A stretch of 64,000 bases of DNA from Wolfiporia cocos (taxonomy: Eukaryota > Basidiomycota > Agaricomycetes > Polyporales > Phaeolaceae), in the NCBI GenBank assembly GCA_029448655.1, contig JACCLO010000014.1, positions 1,116,001 through 1,180,000 on the forward strand, read 5' to 3'. The position numbers and the translations under genes were made by a program. The notes below the pieces were generated by a model. The model was not told the DNA's origin, made no database searches, and worked only from the letters and a program-made list of their open reading frames with translations. Shown here in pieces: positions 12,310 through 25,062 of the stretch; within the stretch, counting starts at the first letter, position 1; every line of letters starts with the position of its first letter.

Positions 12310-14093
12310 TCAGAAGTCATCTTCATTGAAGAGTCTGAGGTGTACATCGACACGAGTCCTGCAGAATAGCAAGCACGATCATGAGACGGCACAGTCATTG
12401 AAGGTACCCACTCACCGCAAGACTCCTCGCTCATCCAATTTCGGCATCGCGGCCTTGAGCAGGGTTGACCACCGAGTTTCATCCGGTATGGGTCGATCAG
12501 GACGCGTCCGGAACACAAAGTCAACATGGTGGAGCTTTTCATACTTCTTGTTGGAGAACAGCTCATTGAACTGAGGGCACATGTCCTTCCTGAGAGCGAA
12601 TACAGTCATTTGCAAGTTCTTTCTCACATTCTGGTTGTAATAAGGCTGGTCCACGATAATTGAGACTTGGCTCAAATTCTTCGATACGTTGGATTCGAGG
12701 ATGCGGCGCATCCAGGCATATCCAACCCTCTCAAAGTTCAAGGCTTTCAAGGCAACTATCTCCAGGAGGTTGCACTGTGCGAGATCAAATACATGTCCTA
12801 TTACGAGTGAAGATCAGTGGGCATATACGCAGTGGGAGCATATCATGGATGTACCGATGATCATATCAGAGATCACATCTGTCCGAACATTGCCCGCATG
12901 TGATTCTGGAGAGAGTTTCACGTTGAGGAGAGACTGGCTGCACTGCCTGAAGAGCTCATGGAGGGGTTCTCTATAAGCTCCGAGATACTTGCTGTCAGAT
13001 GATGCCTCAGCATGGAACTCAAACTTCTGGAGGTCGGCGACCACTCCTGCGGCACACAGGTGTCCAATCAGCGCCACATTGGCTTCAACATTGGAGGCAG
13101 TCTCATTGGTGGAGAAGATCACCAGGTCAGTTAACCTTACACGGGGCGGACAGCGTGTGGTCGCAAGACCTGCACAGGGGGCCGTGCTCGAGAACAGCAC
13201 ATTTTCGCATCTGAGGCGGACGAGGCTCGGGAGTGCACAGACGAGACGCCCAAACTCGCGCACCTTCGGGAACGTGACGTCATACAGCTCGAGCGTCGTG
13301 AGAGAAGAGAATGCGGAGAGGTGAACGAAGATGAGCGGATGGAAGTCGCTCGGCTTCCAGATCCCACGCGCGATGTCAAGACGCCACGCGAGTTGCAGCT
13401 TCGCCGCGGCCATGATGGCGAATGTGCCCAGCTGCGGAATTGGCGCACGCTCCCCACCTTTCGCTCCACCCTCCACCCAGACGGATCTCGCTTGCAGGAG
13501 GAGATGTGGCTGTGCCCGCGCTCGCCTCGCATGTCCTCGGACGGTGCTCCGATCCCACAGAGCGACGTGCCGTTGCATCTGGTACCGACATCTCGGCGTC
13601 CATGCCTTGCACACAAGGGCGCATCTCCACAGCATCCAAGTGTATTCCCACAGCCAGTCGATGATGCGCTCGCAGACCTCCGTCGGGAGCTGCAGCGGTG
13701 TCTTCGAGGACGGATCGCTCCCCGTCAGCGCTGAGTCCGGAGCGCCCGGGACGCGTCCGATGCGTCCGGGCTCTGTATCGACGTCTATCCTTCAGTTGGC
13801 TCTCAAGGTGTAGATGGCTTACTTCTGGCTTCCTGTGCTTCCCCTGCTCTCTCCAGCGTGCTCTCTCTCCAGCGTGCAGACTCACCCTCTATCCCACTTT
13901 TCTTCGCAGAGTTCTCTTGCGTGGTCTGTTCGACGGCACCGAGATCTTGTGCTTCCTCCTGTAGCGCTGGGGGCGGATCACTTCGACCTTCTCCTGTTCC
14001 TTCTGTCGCCTCTACCTCGTGTAGGCCATCCTCTCTGACTGGCGCGGAGACAGCTTCCGTGGTGCGTCGCTTCGCGTCATTTGCATTGGCCAT
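12310..14093 (-). CDS. F-box protein, tandem copy B (four exons)
   Basis: The model is complement(join(12310..12358, 12416..12797, 12855..13772, 13823..14093)), 539 residues, open throughout. It begins MANANDAKRR and has the same acidic leader as copy A. The F-box contains LPTEVCERIIDWLW and CALVCKAWTPRC. LRR-like segments follow, such as LPSLVRLRCENVLF. Exon 3 includes RVGYAWMRRILES and exon 4 ends FNEDDF. Intron positions and phases match copy A exactly; the exon 3 acceptor is AATAG in this copy. This is one of the three copies that look functional. Confidence 0.87.
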
Positions 14094-14187
14094 CTTCCTC
14101 TTGTTTCGGCGTGATTGGGGTTTAGAGTTATCGCGACCCGTGACGGCAGGCCTGAACCAAGCAGAATGACCATGGTAGGTCTGCCCA

Positions 14188-14240
14188 GTCGTTTATATAG
14201 GTACCAGGACGTCCTCACAGCGTCGCACAGCCAACCCCAA
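14188..14240 (-). promoter_or_regulatory. Conserved F-box promoter block, copy B
   Basis: Contains CTATATAAACG (minus strand), a good TATA box about 95-105 bp upstream of the start codon, and the shared GGACGTCC and GCGTCGCACAGCCAACC strings. Confidence 0.6.
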
Positions 14241-17200
14241 AAGAGTGCACAGCACGGCACTTCCTTCATCTACCCAGCCTAGCAGCGAGGAATGATATAT
14301 GATACATGGAAGCCATTTGGTACGGTTCATCGACACAGGAGCGATACATGAGCGCTAGATCATGATGACATGGCCTACTGGCATTGATGATCTCAGCGGT
14401 ACGCTTCCTCCTCTGATATCTACCCCCGAATGCGCCCATGTAAGCAGGCGTGCTTGTGACATTTTCGTCCGCAGACGCGAAGGCAACTCGGGAACATGCG
14501 CGGTCAGCCACAGCACCTCTCCTACAGAAGGTTCGTATGCGCTTTAGACTATTCGCTTGCGAAGTCTCGCATTCAGGGTCCATCGTTGTTTGTCACCGTC
14601 ATCATCAGGGTCCGTCGCATAGCTCTGCCGCGGTGAATCACACGGGCGCTGCAGCCATACGTGCCTTGATGTGCCGCGGGCGTCTTCCTGCACACATCCT
14701 CTCCCTTAGCACGTGTGGTGGGATCATCACGATATTGAGTATGTAGAGCGAATATGCAACCACTGTCGATACAACACCTTAATCCTGCACCAGACTGCAT
14801 AAACTCCGGCCGTCTGGCAGACGCTTGTGGCGGTCCCAGCGCTTCTAGAAGCATGGCTGGAGATGAAAGATTGAATACAGTGTTTAGGAAAGCAATGTCA
14901 GCCTTAGGACCCTGAGCGCTGAAGATAGACGTTTGCTGTTCCGGGGCTCTAAGCGAAGACAGCAGAAATGCGACGCGATGGGTGCAGGGCGATGCTGGAT
15001 TACTACCATTTTGGCAGTGATGTATACGTATGCTGGGATGACTGAGACATGCTGGGTTTGTGGTCTGGTGTCGAAGACACTTAAGTTAGCCGGAGCGTTG
15101 TACGTGATCTGAGGGGTTCGAATAGTATGGGTAGTTGAGCTGTATCGTATAGTTATCAAGATGATAAGCATACAAGCCGATGACAGGAGTGGTGAGTGAC
15201 TGCCGTAATCAATCACGCTCCAGGGAATGTGATAGCATGGGCATCGTAGCCAGGATGCAGGGCAAGAACAAGACGCGATTGCGAGCTTCTCCAAAATTGT
15301 CCAACCACAATGCATACGCCTGGAATATACGCTATTCGGGGAGTGACGGCGGCGTGCGACAGCGACGCATATTACGCAGAGAACATACCTCTACTTGAGG
15401 TCACATAGTACGTATCGGCGCACCAGACTTACCAAAGCATGTGGCGCCTGCCTGACAGAATGAATGAATTGGAGCATCGCAATGAGATGCATATGCAAAG
15501 GATGGACCAATGCTCACCTGTAATTCATACGGTGGAAGCCAAATCGTTGACCATGACTTTCTCCCCGAGGATCTTATGAGCAGCTCCACGTCTTTAAGGG
15601 GCTGGAACCGTACCTCGCCGTCGCGCCAACTATGCGATTGCGCTATCGTAGCAAGCGTGAGGCGTGGAGGAAACGGCATCGCTCTCATCGTGAAGATATA
15701 TCCGAACGAGAAATGAGGCATGAAGAGTATCTTCATACATAACGACAGCCCTCGAGCCATCAGCAGTGATGCAGTTAGTACAGCAGGAGCGTCGGTAATG
15801 CGGATATGAGTGTAGGATCCTGTATGTTCACTATGAGGCGCAAATCGCAGCACGCAACAGCGCAGTTGTAGAGGCGAGTAAAATGTGATAGTCATCAGAT
15901 CCTTCGCAATTATGTGCAAACGTCGAGGGCGGTCACATGGCGTTGTGGAACAATGGAATTATTATAGAATTCCGACGCAGGGGCAGGGTTGGCAAGGATC
16001 AGACATTGCGTGGGCAACGCGCAAGAGGTGTTCCATTCCAAAGAGACTGAGAGCGTTCGCGACATTATCATAACAGCGCAGCCAAGATCAAATTCAGAGA
16101 CCCAGAGGAGAGCACGCCGGAATTCTCTTTATTGCCATCGGGTATCACTCTTGCCGAAGTGAAGTAGCGCGATTTGCGGTGTGGAAGGCTTGTACCAGAC
16201 TCCTAGCATGATTTTGCAGCAGTCTCCGGGGGATATTCGTACAGTAATAATGACATTTTGCCGGTCAGCGAGCATACAAGGACTACCTCAGAGGACCTGA
16301 TCTCGGACGAGTGTGACCTTCAGACAACGCGAGCTCGGAAGATGCTGATGCTGGCCAAGATTTGATGACGTGTCAGAACACAGAGTGAGGGGCGCGGTAC
16401 TGACGACCCATTTGTGCGACGCCACGGTAAGCGGAGCGTGGAAGCCGACTCGGGATCGTCGCATAGTAAGCATCGATGAGAGTAAAAGCCACGTAGAGCA
16501 TGAAAGGATTCAAGGTAGCATGAGCAGTAGAGTAGCAATCATAGAGCTTCTGGCACGTTCGGGAGCACAGGTGAGCAAGTACATATCGTGTCAGCCAATT
16601 GCTCTGGCCGTTGTGGATGACGTGGGCGCTCCAGAGGTGCCACAATCAGCGCGATCGATCCCAATCTCACGGTCCAATATATCAATCGCAATGGCGTCAC
16701 TTACCGTGGCAGCTGCAGAACTTGTTCACCTCCATAGGACGCATGGATCCCTGAATATAAGAGCAGGTCATCCTCACCAATGCGTGGCACTGCTTCTCGA
16801 GCTAGCTATGAGCCACAATCGATGCGCGGCCGTCCGAGCTCGGTGCATGCGCTGTTGGAACATGGAATTGCCGTGGGCGAGCTCGCGCGTGCCTGGACGA
16901 CGTCGGGAGCCGGATATCGCGTTGCAGGATATGGTACGAGGGGAAAACATTATATAATAGCTCGATTTTCTGTACTGTACCGCACGCGATTGCCCTACGG
17001 GCATCGTCACCCCTGTGGATAAACTCGCTCGTCGAACCGATATTTTGTTTGCTCTGAAATGCGCATCTGTCAGCGATGACAGGGACGCCTCGTCCCGATA
17101 CTTTACCCTCCTATATGAGGTTTCTCTTCTTTTTATGGCTCGCTAATTTCTTCCTAGCCAGGTGCAGCGTGTCTTAGGCCCTCAACTGCTCTGAATATCG

Positions 17201-17350
17201 TACATCGATCAACCTGTGCATCTATACTAGTACTGACACAGAACTTGGAGCACGTCCATCTTGTATGCTAAAATCATCCCTACACGCCGCGCAATCGAAT
17301 TTAGAGCAGCTGCCATCATGTCACTGAAGAGCAAGCTTCATCAATTGAGG
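14241..17350. repeat. Unit 2 spacer between F-box copies B and C
   Basis: Duplicated DNA related to 7701-11340. It contains a 172-codon minus-strand open frame at 15401-15919 with hydrophobic stretches. The equivalent region of unit 1 (8850-9140) is not open in the same way, so a functional gene is doubtful. The block at about 16610-16850 closely matches 10930-11140. Confidence 0.45.
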
Positions 17351-18470
17351 TAGCACAAATACGAGAGACCACTAGCTTGTAACATAAATAGCAAAAACGT
17401 CAATGTCAAGACGCGTCAAACGATCACACTGTCAGTGTCCATATAGATCATCGTCCATGCCCGCCCGGTGCGTCCCTGGAAGCCGTGTCCCCACCCTCTT
17501 CCTTATTTCCATGACCCGCAGAATACACCGATGCCCCCAGAAGTTGACCCTTCCCCACACCGTACCGCGATACAAACAGCGCCATCACTTCAGATGCCTC
17601 TCCACCTCGCGCTCCCATCTGGTGCATAGACGCGGAACGATGTTCCACATTCCTCCGTCATCATACGAGCCGTAGAGTGCCGGCCTGCCATCACTGGCAC
17701 GACAGGTCTCGCGAGACATCGCGTGGAGGGAAGCATAGGTGGATGTTCAGCGGCTCGGATGCCAATGTAGGGTTAGTCAACAGCATGGCGCATTGCTGAC
17801 CGGCAGACGTAGGGGAGGCATCATGCCCCAAACAGACGTATACCGCCGGATTGTGTGAGGACCATAGGGCGCAATATAGACGGTTGGTATACGACCACAT
17901 CGCTTCCATAAACCTACGTTGGCGTCTGGGACATCTAGGACGCAATGCATGATCTGCGTGCCCATATATGCATGCAACTAGTGTGGTGCATTCATGGCCG
18001 AGTGAGCCAATTAGGCGTAAAGGCGCTCAGGACAGAGTTCATGACAGCATAAGTATATAGTGGAATACCGTTGCGGAGGGGCTTGATGATGTATGACCAG
18101 AGAAGGGTCACGGGAATGCTGGAATGGGAATGATGCAAGTTGAATCTGCTAAAGGGAGCTGTGCGCGAGCTTTGGGATCAAAGAGGGCAACATGTGATTG
18201 GGGCGCACTAACATCTGCAAAAAAAGGGAGTGAGAAGGGAGGGCCAGTACGAGCGCAAACAAAGTCTTCATTCCAGAGTTCCAGGAAGACATCCACATGT
18301 GTCCTGCAGAATGGCAAGCACGATCATGATACGGCACATTCATCGAAGGTACCCACTTACCGCAAGACTCCTTGCTCATTCAATTTTGGCATCTCGGCCT
18401 TGAGCAGGGTTGACCACCGAGTAGCATCCGGTATGACTTGATCAGGACGAGTCAAGAACATAAAATCAAT
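17351..18470. repeat. Unit 3 head and 3' flank of F-box copy C
   Basis: Contains a somewhat diverged head block (about 17400-17490) and unit-shared sequence. The ancestral final exon of copy C lies here (about 18245-18308) but its stop codon is lost. Confidence 0.5.
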
Positions 18471-20108
18471 CTAGTGGAGTTTCTCATATTCCTTGTTGGA
18501 GAACAGCTCGTCGAGGTGAGGGCACAAGTCCTTCCTGAGAGCGGATACAGTCCTTTGTAAGTTCTCCTCTGCGTTCTCGCTGTATTCAGCATCGTTCATG
18601 ACAATCGAGACCTCACGCAACTTCTTCAATGCGTTGGATTCAAGGACGCAGAACATCCAGGAATATCCGACCTCCTCGAAGTTCGTGGCTTCCAGAGCAA
18701 CTGTTTCCAGTCTGTCGCAACAGGTGAGATCAGATACAGATGCTATTACGAGTGGACATCAGGCGCGCACATATGCAGCGGGTGGAGGTCATATTATAGA
18801 CGTACCGATCGTATCAGAAATCGCATCCATCTGAACATCCTTGCTCGGATTTAAACCTAGAAGCAGTTTCATGCTGTGCAGAGACCGGCTGCACTGCTTG
18901 AGAAGCTCATGGACGGGCTCTCGATAAATATCCAGATAATTGCTGTTAGAGGATGCCCAGGCAGAAAACTCAAACCTCTGGAGGTCAACAACCACTCCCG
19001 CGGCGCACAGGTGCTCAATCAGCACCGTATTGGCTGCGGAAGTCTCGTCGTCGGAGAAGATCACCAGATCAGTCAGCCTCACAGAGGGAGGACAGCGCGT
19101 GATTGCAAGACTCGCGCAGGGGGCCGTACTCGTGAATAGCACATTGTTGCATCTGAGGCGGACGAGGCTCGGGAGTGCATAGACCAGACGCCCAAATTCG
19201 CGCACCTTCGGGAACGTGACGTCTAACAGCCGGAGCGCTGTGAGAGAGGAAAATGCGGAGAGGTGGACGAAGATGAGCGGGTGGAAGTCGCTCGGCTTCC
19301 AGATCGCACGCAGAATGTCAAGACGCCACACGAGTGGCAGCTTGCCCGCGCCCAGCATGGCGAATGTGCCCAGGTGCGGAATTGGCCCCCGCGCGTTTTC
19401 GTTTGCTCCACCCACAACGGCCACCGATCTCGCCTGCGGGAGGAGATGTGACTGCGCCCGCGCTCGCCTCGCATGTCCCTGGACGCTGCTCCGATCCCAC
19501 AGAAAGACGTGCCGCTGCATCCAGTACCGACACCTGGGCGTCCACGCCTTGCAGACGAGCGCGCATCTGCGCAGCATCGAAGTGTTGTCCCACTGCCAGT
19601 CGATGATGCGCTCGCAGACCTCCGTCGGGAACTGCAGCGGCCTCCTCGAAGATGGATTGCTCTTCGCTTGCGCTGGGTCCGGAGCGCCCGGGACGCGTCC
19701 GATGTGTCTACACCCGGGCTCTGTGTCTGCATTCGTCCTTCAGTCGACTTTCCAGGGCGTAGCTGGCTCACTTTTGACTTTTTGTGCTTCGCCAGCTCTT
19801 TCCAACGTTCTCTTCTTCCTTGGTACATCCTCTCCCTCCACCCTACTTTTCACCGCAGACTTCTCTTGCGTGGTTTTCTCGACGGCACGAAGATCCTGTG
19901 CTTCCTCTTGCAGCGCCGAAGGCGGATCGCTTTGAAGTTCTTGCTGCCTCCCTAATCCTTCTATCGCCTCTACCGCGTGTACATGGTCCTGGTCATTCTC
20001 TCTGACCGGCGCGGCGGTATCTTCCAGGGTTTGTCGCTTCGCGTCAGCTGCATTGGCTATCTCGCTCCTGTTTCGGCGCGATTTGGGGTCCGTGTTGTCG
20101 TGGCCCAT
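18471..20108 (-). pseudogene. F-box protein, tandem copy C, prematurely terminated
   Basis: Exons join(18471..18742, 18806..19720, 19772..20108) on the minus strand give 507 residues from the ATG at 20108. The start used by A and B is ATA here, so the reading uses an ATG further upstream in the same frame (MGHDNTDPKS). The F-box (FPTEVCERIIDW, CALVCKAWTPRC) and LRR-like region are intact. In exon 3 a TAG at 18471-18473 replaces a codon in the HHVDF motif of the other copies. Beyond it the old frame stays open to a good GTAAGT donor, and the last exon has also lost its stop. The shortened protein could still be made, so it may be either a pseudogene or a truncated variant. Confidence 0.75.
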
Positions 20109-20155
20109 GACGGCAGGATTGAATCAAGCAGAATGATCTCGTGAATCTCCCCATA

Positions 20156-20210
20156 CATTCATATACCAGGACATCCCCGGCAGTGCCACACAGCCAACCG
20201 CATGTACGAG
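20156..20210 (-). promoter_or_regulatory. Conserved F-box promoter block, copy C
   Basis: Contains GGTATATGAATG (minus strand) about 50-60 bp upstream of the copy C start. The palindromic GGACGTCC has changed to GGATGTCC here, and the CACAGCCAACC string is kept. The block is more diverged than in A, B and D, in keeping with decay of copy C. Confidence 0.5.
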
Positions 20211-23097
20211 AAACGGATCCGGTGTCCAGCATCGCACTTCTTTTGTTGCACATATCCCAGGCCTGGCAGCGAGGAATCAAGGCCAATCACACCATTGAGT
20301 ACGGTTCATTGACAGGAGCGATGCATGAGCGCCAGACGACATGACATATCGGCATTGATGATCACAGCGGTATATTCCCTGTCCTTTTCTCTGTTCCATG
20401 AATGTACCGATCAATGCAGGCGTATGTTGGAGTTTTGCTTCTCGAGACGCGAAAGAAACTCGCGAACGTCCGCGGTCGGCGACAGCGCCTCTCCTACGCA
20501 AAGCTCGTGTATGCTTCCCGCTATTTGTCCGTGCACGAGGCCTCGATATCAGCATCTGTCACGCAGCCCGCAGGTCCCGCGGCGATAGACCTCACGGGCG
20601 CCGCAGCTATACGCGCCTTGATGTGTAGCGGGCGTCCTGCCGCAAACATCGTCTCCCTCAGCTCGCGGGGTGTCACCAACATATCGAGCATGCAGAGCGA
20701 ACATACAACCATTTTCGCTTCAATACCTTAATCCTGCACCACAGAATGCATAAACTGCGGCCATCTGGCAGACGCCTGTAGCGGTGCCGGCGCTTTTAGA
20801 TGCATGGCTGGAGATGAAACAAGAATACAGGTATGGTACGCCTAGTGTTCGTGAAAGCGATGTCAGCCTTAGAACATTGAGCGCTGCAGATGGACGGTTG
20901 CTGTTCTAGGGCCTCTGAGCAAAACCAGCAAGAATGCGACGCGATGTACGTCGGGCAATGTGGGGATGGCTTCCAATTTGACATTGATGTGTACGCATTA
21001 TGGAATAACTGGGGGATATGGAAGATGCTGTGAGTATCCAGGAGCGTCGCGTTTTGGCCGGGTCTTCCGAATGTTATGATTAGTTCTGCTTCGCAACATC
21101 ATCCCATCAGCAATAAAGATTACAATCTGGATGCGAAGAGTCATGAGTATCAGGCTCACTGCGGTGAGCGAAAAGTCAGCTTGAACTCAAAAGAAATGGA
21201 GGTCGCGAGACTATGAGCTCCTGCAACAGTGCAAGTGCCAGCCTAACCTGTGCTTGTGTAAGTGAATAATAACGGCCGCGGAACACCACGCCACACAGCA
21301 GGTCGCAACAGATGCTGTGGGCGATTCCAGGGCTTCTCGAAGCGCGGGTATACATGAGCAGAGGAATACGTATATGCCTGGTGTGCGGAAGGACGATCTG
21401 AGCATTCGAGCCCTGAGCCCTGCGTGCAGACGATTGCTGCTCTGGGGACTTTGACGTGAGGACCGTATGAAGACGATGCGATGCGCGTTGTGCGATTTTG
21501 AATGGATTCCGCCTTGGCGGTGCTTTGTATATGTCATGGATGACTGTGAGACATGATGTTTGTGGCATGGTGCGGAAGACGCGGAAGGCAGCTTGGAGCT
21601 TCGGGCTTCACCTGAGGTGTTTCGGATGGCATAAAGTAGGCGTTTGCGTAATATGATCTCGCATAACGATGAATACTACGCCCAGCTGCCAGAGCTCGCG
21701 GGTTATTCACATTTCCATGGCGCATGGTAAAATTGCGATGGAGGAAGGCGCTGTCGTCCGAGCTCGGTGTATGCGCATCTGTCAGCCGTGGCGAGGATGC
21801 CTTATCTCGGAAATTATCCCTTCCGTGAGGCTTGTCATCTTTGTAGCTCGCTAATTCTCCCCAGCCAGTCACAGAGTGTCCTAGGCCCTTGATCGACCGC
21901 TTTGAATATCGGACATCGGTCAACCTGTGCATCTATATTGTCACGGAAACGGGAGCACATCCATGATATCGTATACCAAAATAATCCCTACATCCATCAC
22001 AGTGCCGATTCGGATTCACAATAGCTACCATCATGTCACAGAACAGTACGTTTCAGCAACTGAGGTAGCATAAGTACGAGAGACTGGCAGGTTGTAACAT
22101 AAACAGCAAGAACGTCAATATCAAAACGCATCAAATGATTACAATACACCGCCACAGTGTTCATATAGATCATCGATCCATGCCAGCTCGGTGCGTTCCT
22201 GGAGGTCGTGTCCTCACCCTCATTTCTTCTCAGTGACCCGCAGAATTCACTGACGTCCTCAGACGTCGACCCTTCCTCACACCACGCCGCGACACAAACA
22301 GCGCCATCACTTCAGATACCTCCACACCTCGCGCTCCCATCGGGTGTGTCCTGTGCATATACGTGTAACGATGAACGACATCCCTCTGTCGTCGTACGAG
22401 CCGTTGAATGCTAGTCTGGCTATCACTGACGCGACAGGTCTCGCGAGACATCGCACGGAGGGAAGCGTAGGTGCGAAGTCTCCAGCGACTCCAACGCTAA
22501 TGACGGGGGTTGGTCAGTAGCATGGCGGATTGCTGACCAACGGGGTGGGGGGAGGCATCGTGCGCCGCACGGGCGTATATAGCAGGATGATGTGAGGGAG
22601 CAATGTTGCAGGATATCGAAAGTCGTTGTTGTCGTCGTATTATGGCGTGCTGTTGATCCTTCGTCCTAGTCATATTTCGCTACGCGTACTGCCCAAGGGC
22701 GCAATACAGACGGTCAATATATGACCACGTCGCTTTCGTGATCGTTACTACTGGTGCCCAAGATCTCTGATGGGCAGTACTTGGTCTGTGTGCTCGCATG
22801 TGCGACCGATAAGTGCTGTAGCTGATGTAACGTGCCCACGACGGGGTGAGTCGATCAAGCGTTGGGGTGCTTCGCGGTAGGGCGCACTGTAGCGTGAATA
22901 TATAGTGAACGAAAAGCGCGGAGAGGTTCGGATGAGGAACGGTAGAAGGGGCGTGGGCATGTGAGAACAGGAATGATGCACAATGCAGGTGCTGAAGGGA
23001 GTCGGGCGCGAACTTTGTGATCAAAGAGGGCAGCCATGTGATTGGGGCTCACTCGCATCCCCAAAACTGGGGGTGCGGAGAGAGGGCCAGTACGAGC
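20211..23097. repeat. Unit 3 spacer and unit 4 head
   Basis: Duplicated spacer (20211 to about 22060), shorter than in units 1 and 2, followed by the unit 4 head block (about 22110-22215) and the 3' flank of copy D. Open frames such as 130 codons at 21176-21568 on the minus strand have no recognisable domain. Confidence 0.45.
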
Positions 23098-24951
23098 TCA
23101 AATGCCGTCTTCATTAAAGAGACTGAGGTTCACATCGACACGAGTCCTGCAGAATGGCAAGCACGATCATGAGACGGCGCGTTCATCAAAGGTATCCACT
23201 CACCGCAAGACTCCTCGCTCATCCAATTTCGGCATCTCTGCCTTGAGCAGGGTTGACCACCGAGTTGCATCCGGTATGGCCTCACCCGGATCGGTCCAGA
23301 ACATAAAGTCGACATGGCGAAGCTTCTCATGGTCCTTGTCGGAGAACAGCTCATTGAGCTGAGGGCACATGTCCTTCCTGAGAGCGGATACAGTCCTCTG
23401 TAAGTTCTCCTCTGCATTCTCGCAGTGTTCAGGTTCGTTCATGACAATAAATATCTCACGCAACTTCTTCGATACGGTGGATTCAAGGACGTGGCGCATC
23501 CAGGCATATCCAACCTCCTCGTAGTTCATGGCATACAAAGCAACTGTCTCCAGGTTGTCGCAACAGGTGAGATAAAATACAGATGCTGTTGCGAGTGAAC
23601 ATCAAAGGTGCATATACGCAGCGGGTGGAGGTCATTGTATGGACGTACAGATTGTATCAGAGATTGCATCCGTCTGACGATCCTTGCCTCGGCGCAAATT
23701 AGGAGAGAATTTTATGTTGCGGAGAGACAGGCTGCACTGTTTGAAGAGCTCATGAAGGGGCTCTCTATAAGTTTCGAGATACTTGCTGTCAGAGGATGCC
23801 CAGGCACAGAACTCAAACCTCTGGAGGTCGGCAACCACTCCCGCGGCGCACAGGTGCTCAATCAGCGCCTTATTAGCCTCGACATTGGAGGGAGTCTCGG
23901 TGGTGGAGAGGATCACCAGGTCACTGAGCCTCACAGAGGGAGGGCAGCGCGTAATTGCAAGACTCGGACAGGGGGCCGTGCTCGTGAATAGCACATTTTC
24001 GCATCTGAGGCGGACGAGGCTCGGGAGTGCACAGACAAGACGCCCAAACTCGCGCACCTTCGGGAACGTGACATCATGCAGTCGGAGCGTCGTGAGAGAA
24101 GGAAATGCGGAGAGGTGGACAAAGAGGAGCGGATGGAAGTCGCTTGGCTTCCAGATCGCATCCACGATACCAAGACGCCACGCGAGTGGCATCTTCGCCG
24201 CGTTCATCATGGCGAGTGTGCCCAGGTGCGGAATTGGCCCTTGCTCGCCGTTTGTTGCTCTACCCACCACCCAGACGGATCTCGCTTGTAGGAGGAGATG
24301 TGGCTGTGCTCGCGCTCGCCTCGCATGTCCTCGGACGTGGCTTCGATCACACAGAGCAACGTGCCGCTGCATCTGGTACCGACACCTCGGCGTCCACGCC
24401 TTGCACACAAGGGCGCATCTCTGTAGCGTCCGAGTGTGATCCCACAGGCAGTTGATGATACGCTCGCAGACCTCCGTCGGGAGCTGCGGCGGCCTCCTCG
24501 AGGACGGATCATTCTCCGTCAGCGCTGGGTCCGGAGCGCCCGGGACGCGTCCGATGTGTCTCCACCCGGGCTCTGTGTCTGCATCTATCCTTCAGTCGTC
24601 TCTCTAGGGCGTAGACGGCTCACTTCTGACTTCCTGTGCTTCCACAGCTCTCTCCAGCGTGCTCTCTCTCCTTGGTGCGGACTCACCCTCTACCCCGCTT
24701 TTCACCGCAGACCTCTCTCGCGTCGTTTGTTCGATGGCACTGAGATTCTGCGCTTCCTCCTGTAGCTCTGAGGACGGATCACTTCGAACTTCCTCTCCTC
24801 CTTCTGACGCTTCTACCTCGTGTACATAATCCTGGCCATCGTCTCTGACCGGCGCGGAGGCAGCTCCCTGGATGTGTCGCTTCGCGGCATTTGCTCCGAC
24901 CTGCGAGAACGCCGAAATAAAGGGAAAGTGGCCAGAGATGATGAGACCCAT
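23098..24951 (-). CDS. F-box protein, tandem copy D (four exons)
   Basis: The model is complement(join(23098..23146, 23204..23585, 23649..24572, 24624..24951)), 560 residues, open throughout. The extreme N-terminus differs from A and B: MGLIISGHFPFISAFSQVG precedes the shared leader, so the 5' end has been replaced or restarted. The F-box has LPTEVCERIINC and CALVCKAWTPRC. LRR-like segments and the exon 3 motif EVGYAWMRHVLES follow, and exon 4 ends FNEDGI. Splice sites are conserved, although the base before the exon 2 donor differs. Predicted role: substrate adaptor of an SCF ubiquitin ligase, substrate unknown. Confidence 0.86.
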
Positions 24952-25000
24952 GGCAGCAGGATAGGGATCAAGCAGAACGGCCCTGGTAAGTCTTGCCAGT

Positions 25001-25062
25001 CGTTCTTATACCAGGACGTCCTCACAGCGTCGCACAGCCAACCACACGTACAGGATATGGAC
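25001..25062 (-). promoter_or_regulatory. Conserved F-box promoter block, copy D
   Basis: Contains GGTATAAGAACG on the minus strand about 50-60 bp upstream of the copy D start, the GGACGTCC palindrome and the AGCGTCGCACAGCCAACC string, nearly identical to copy A over about 60 bp. Confidence 0.62.

Noticed and set aside
13321..13813. Long plus-strand frames opposite F-box exons (also at 19216-19935 and 23783-24455)
   Set aside because: They mirror exon 2 of the F-box genes. The exon structure and F-box motif are on the minus strand.
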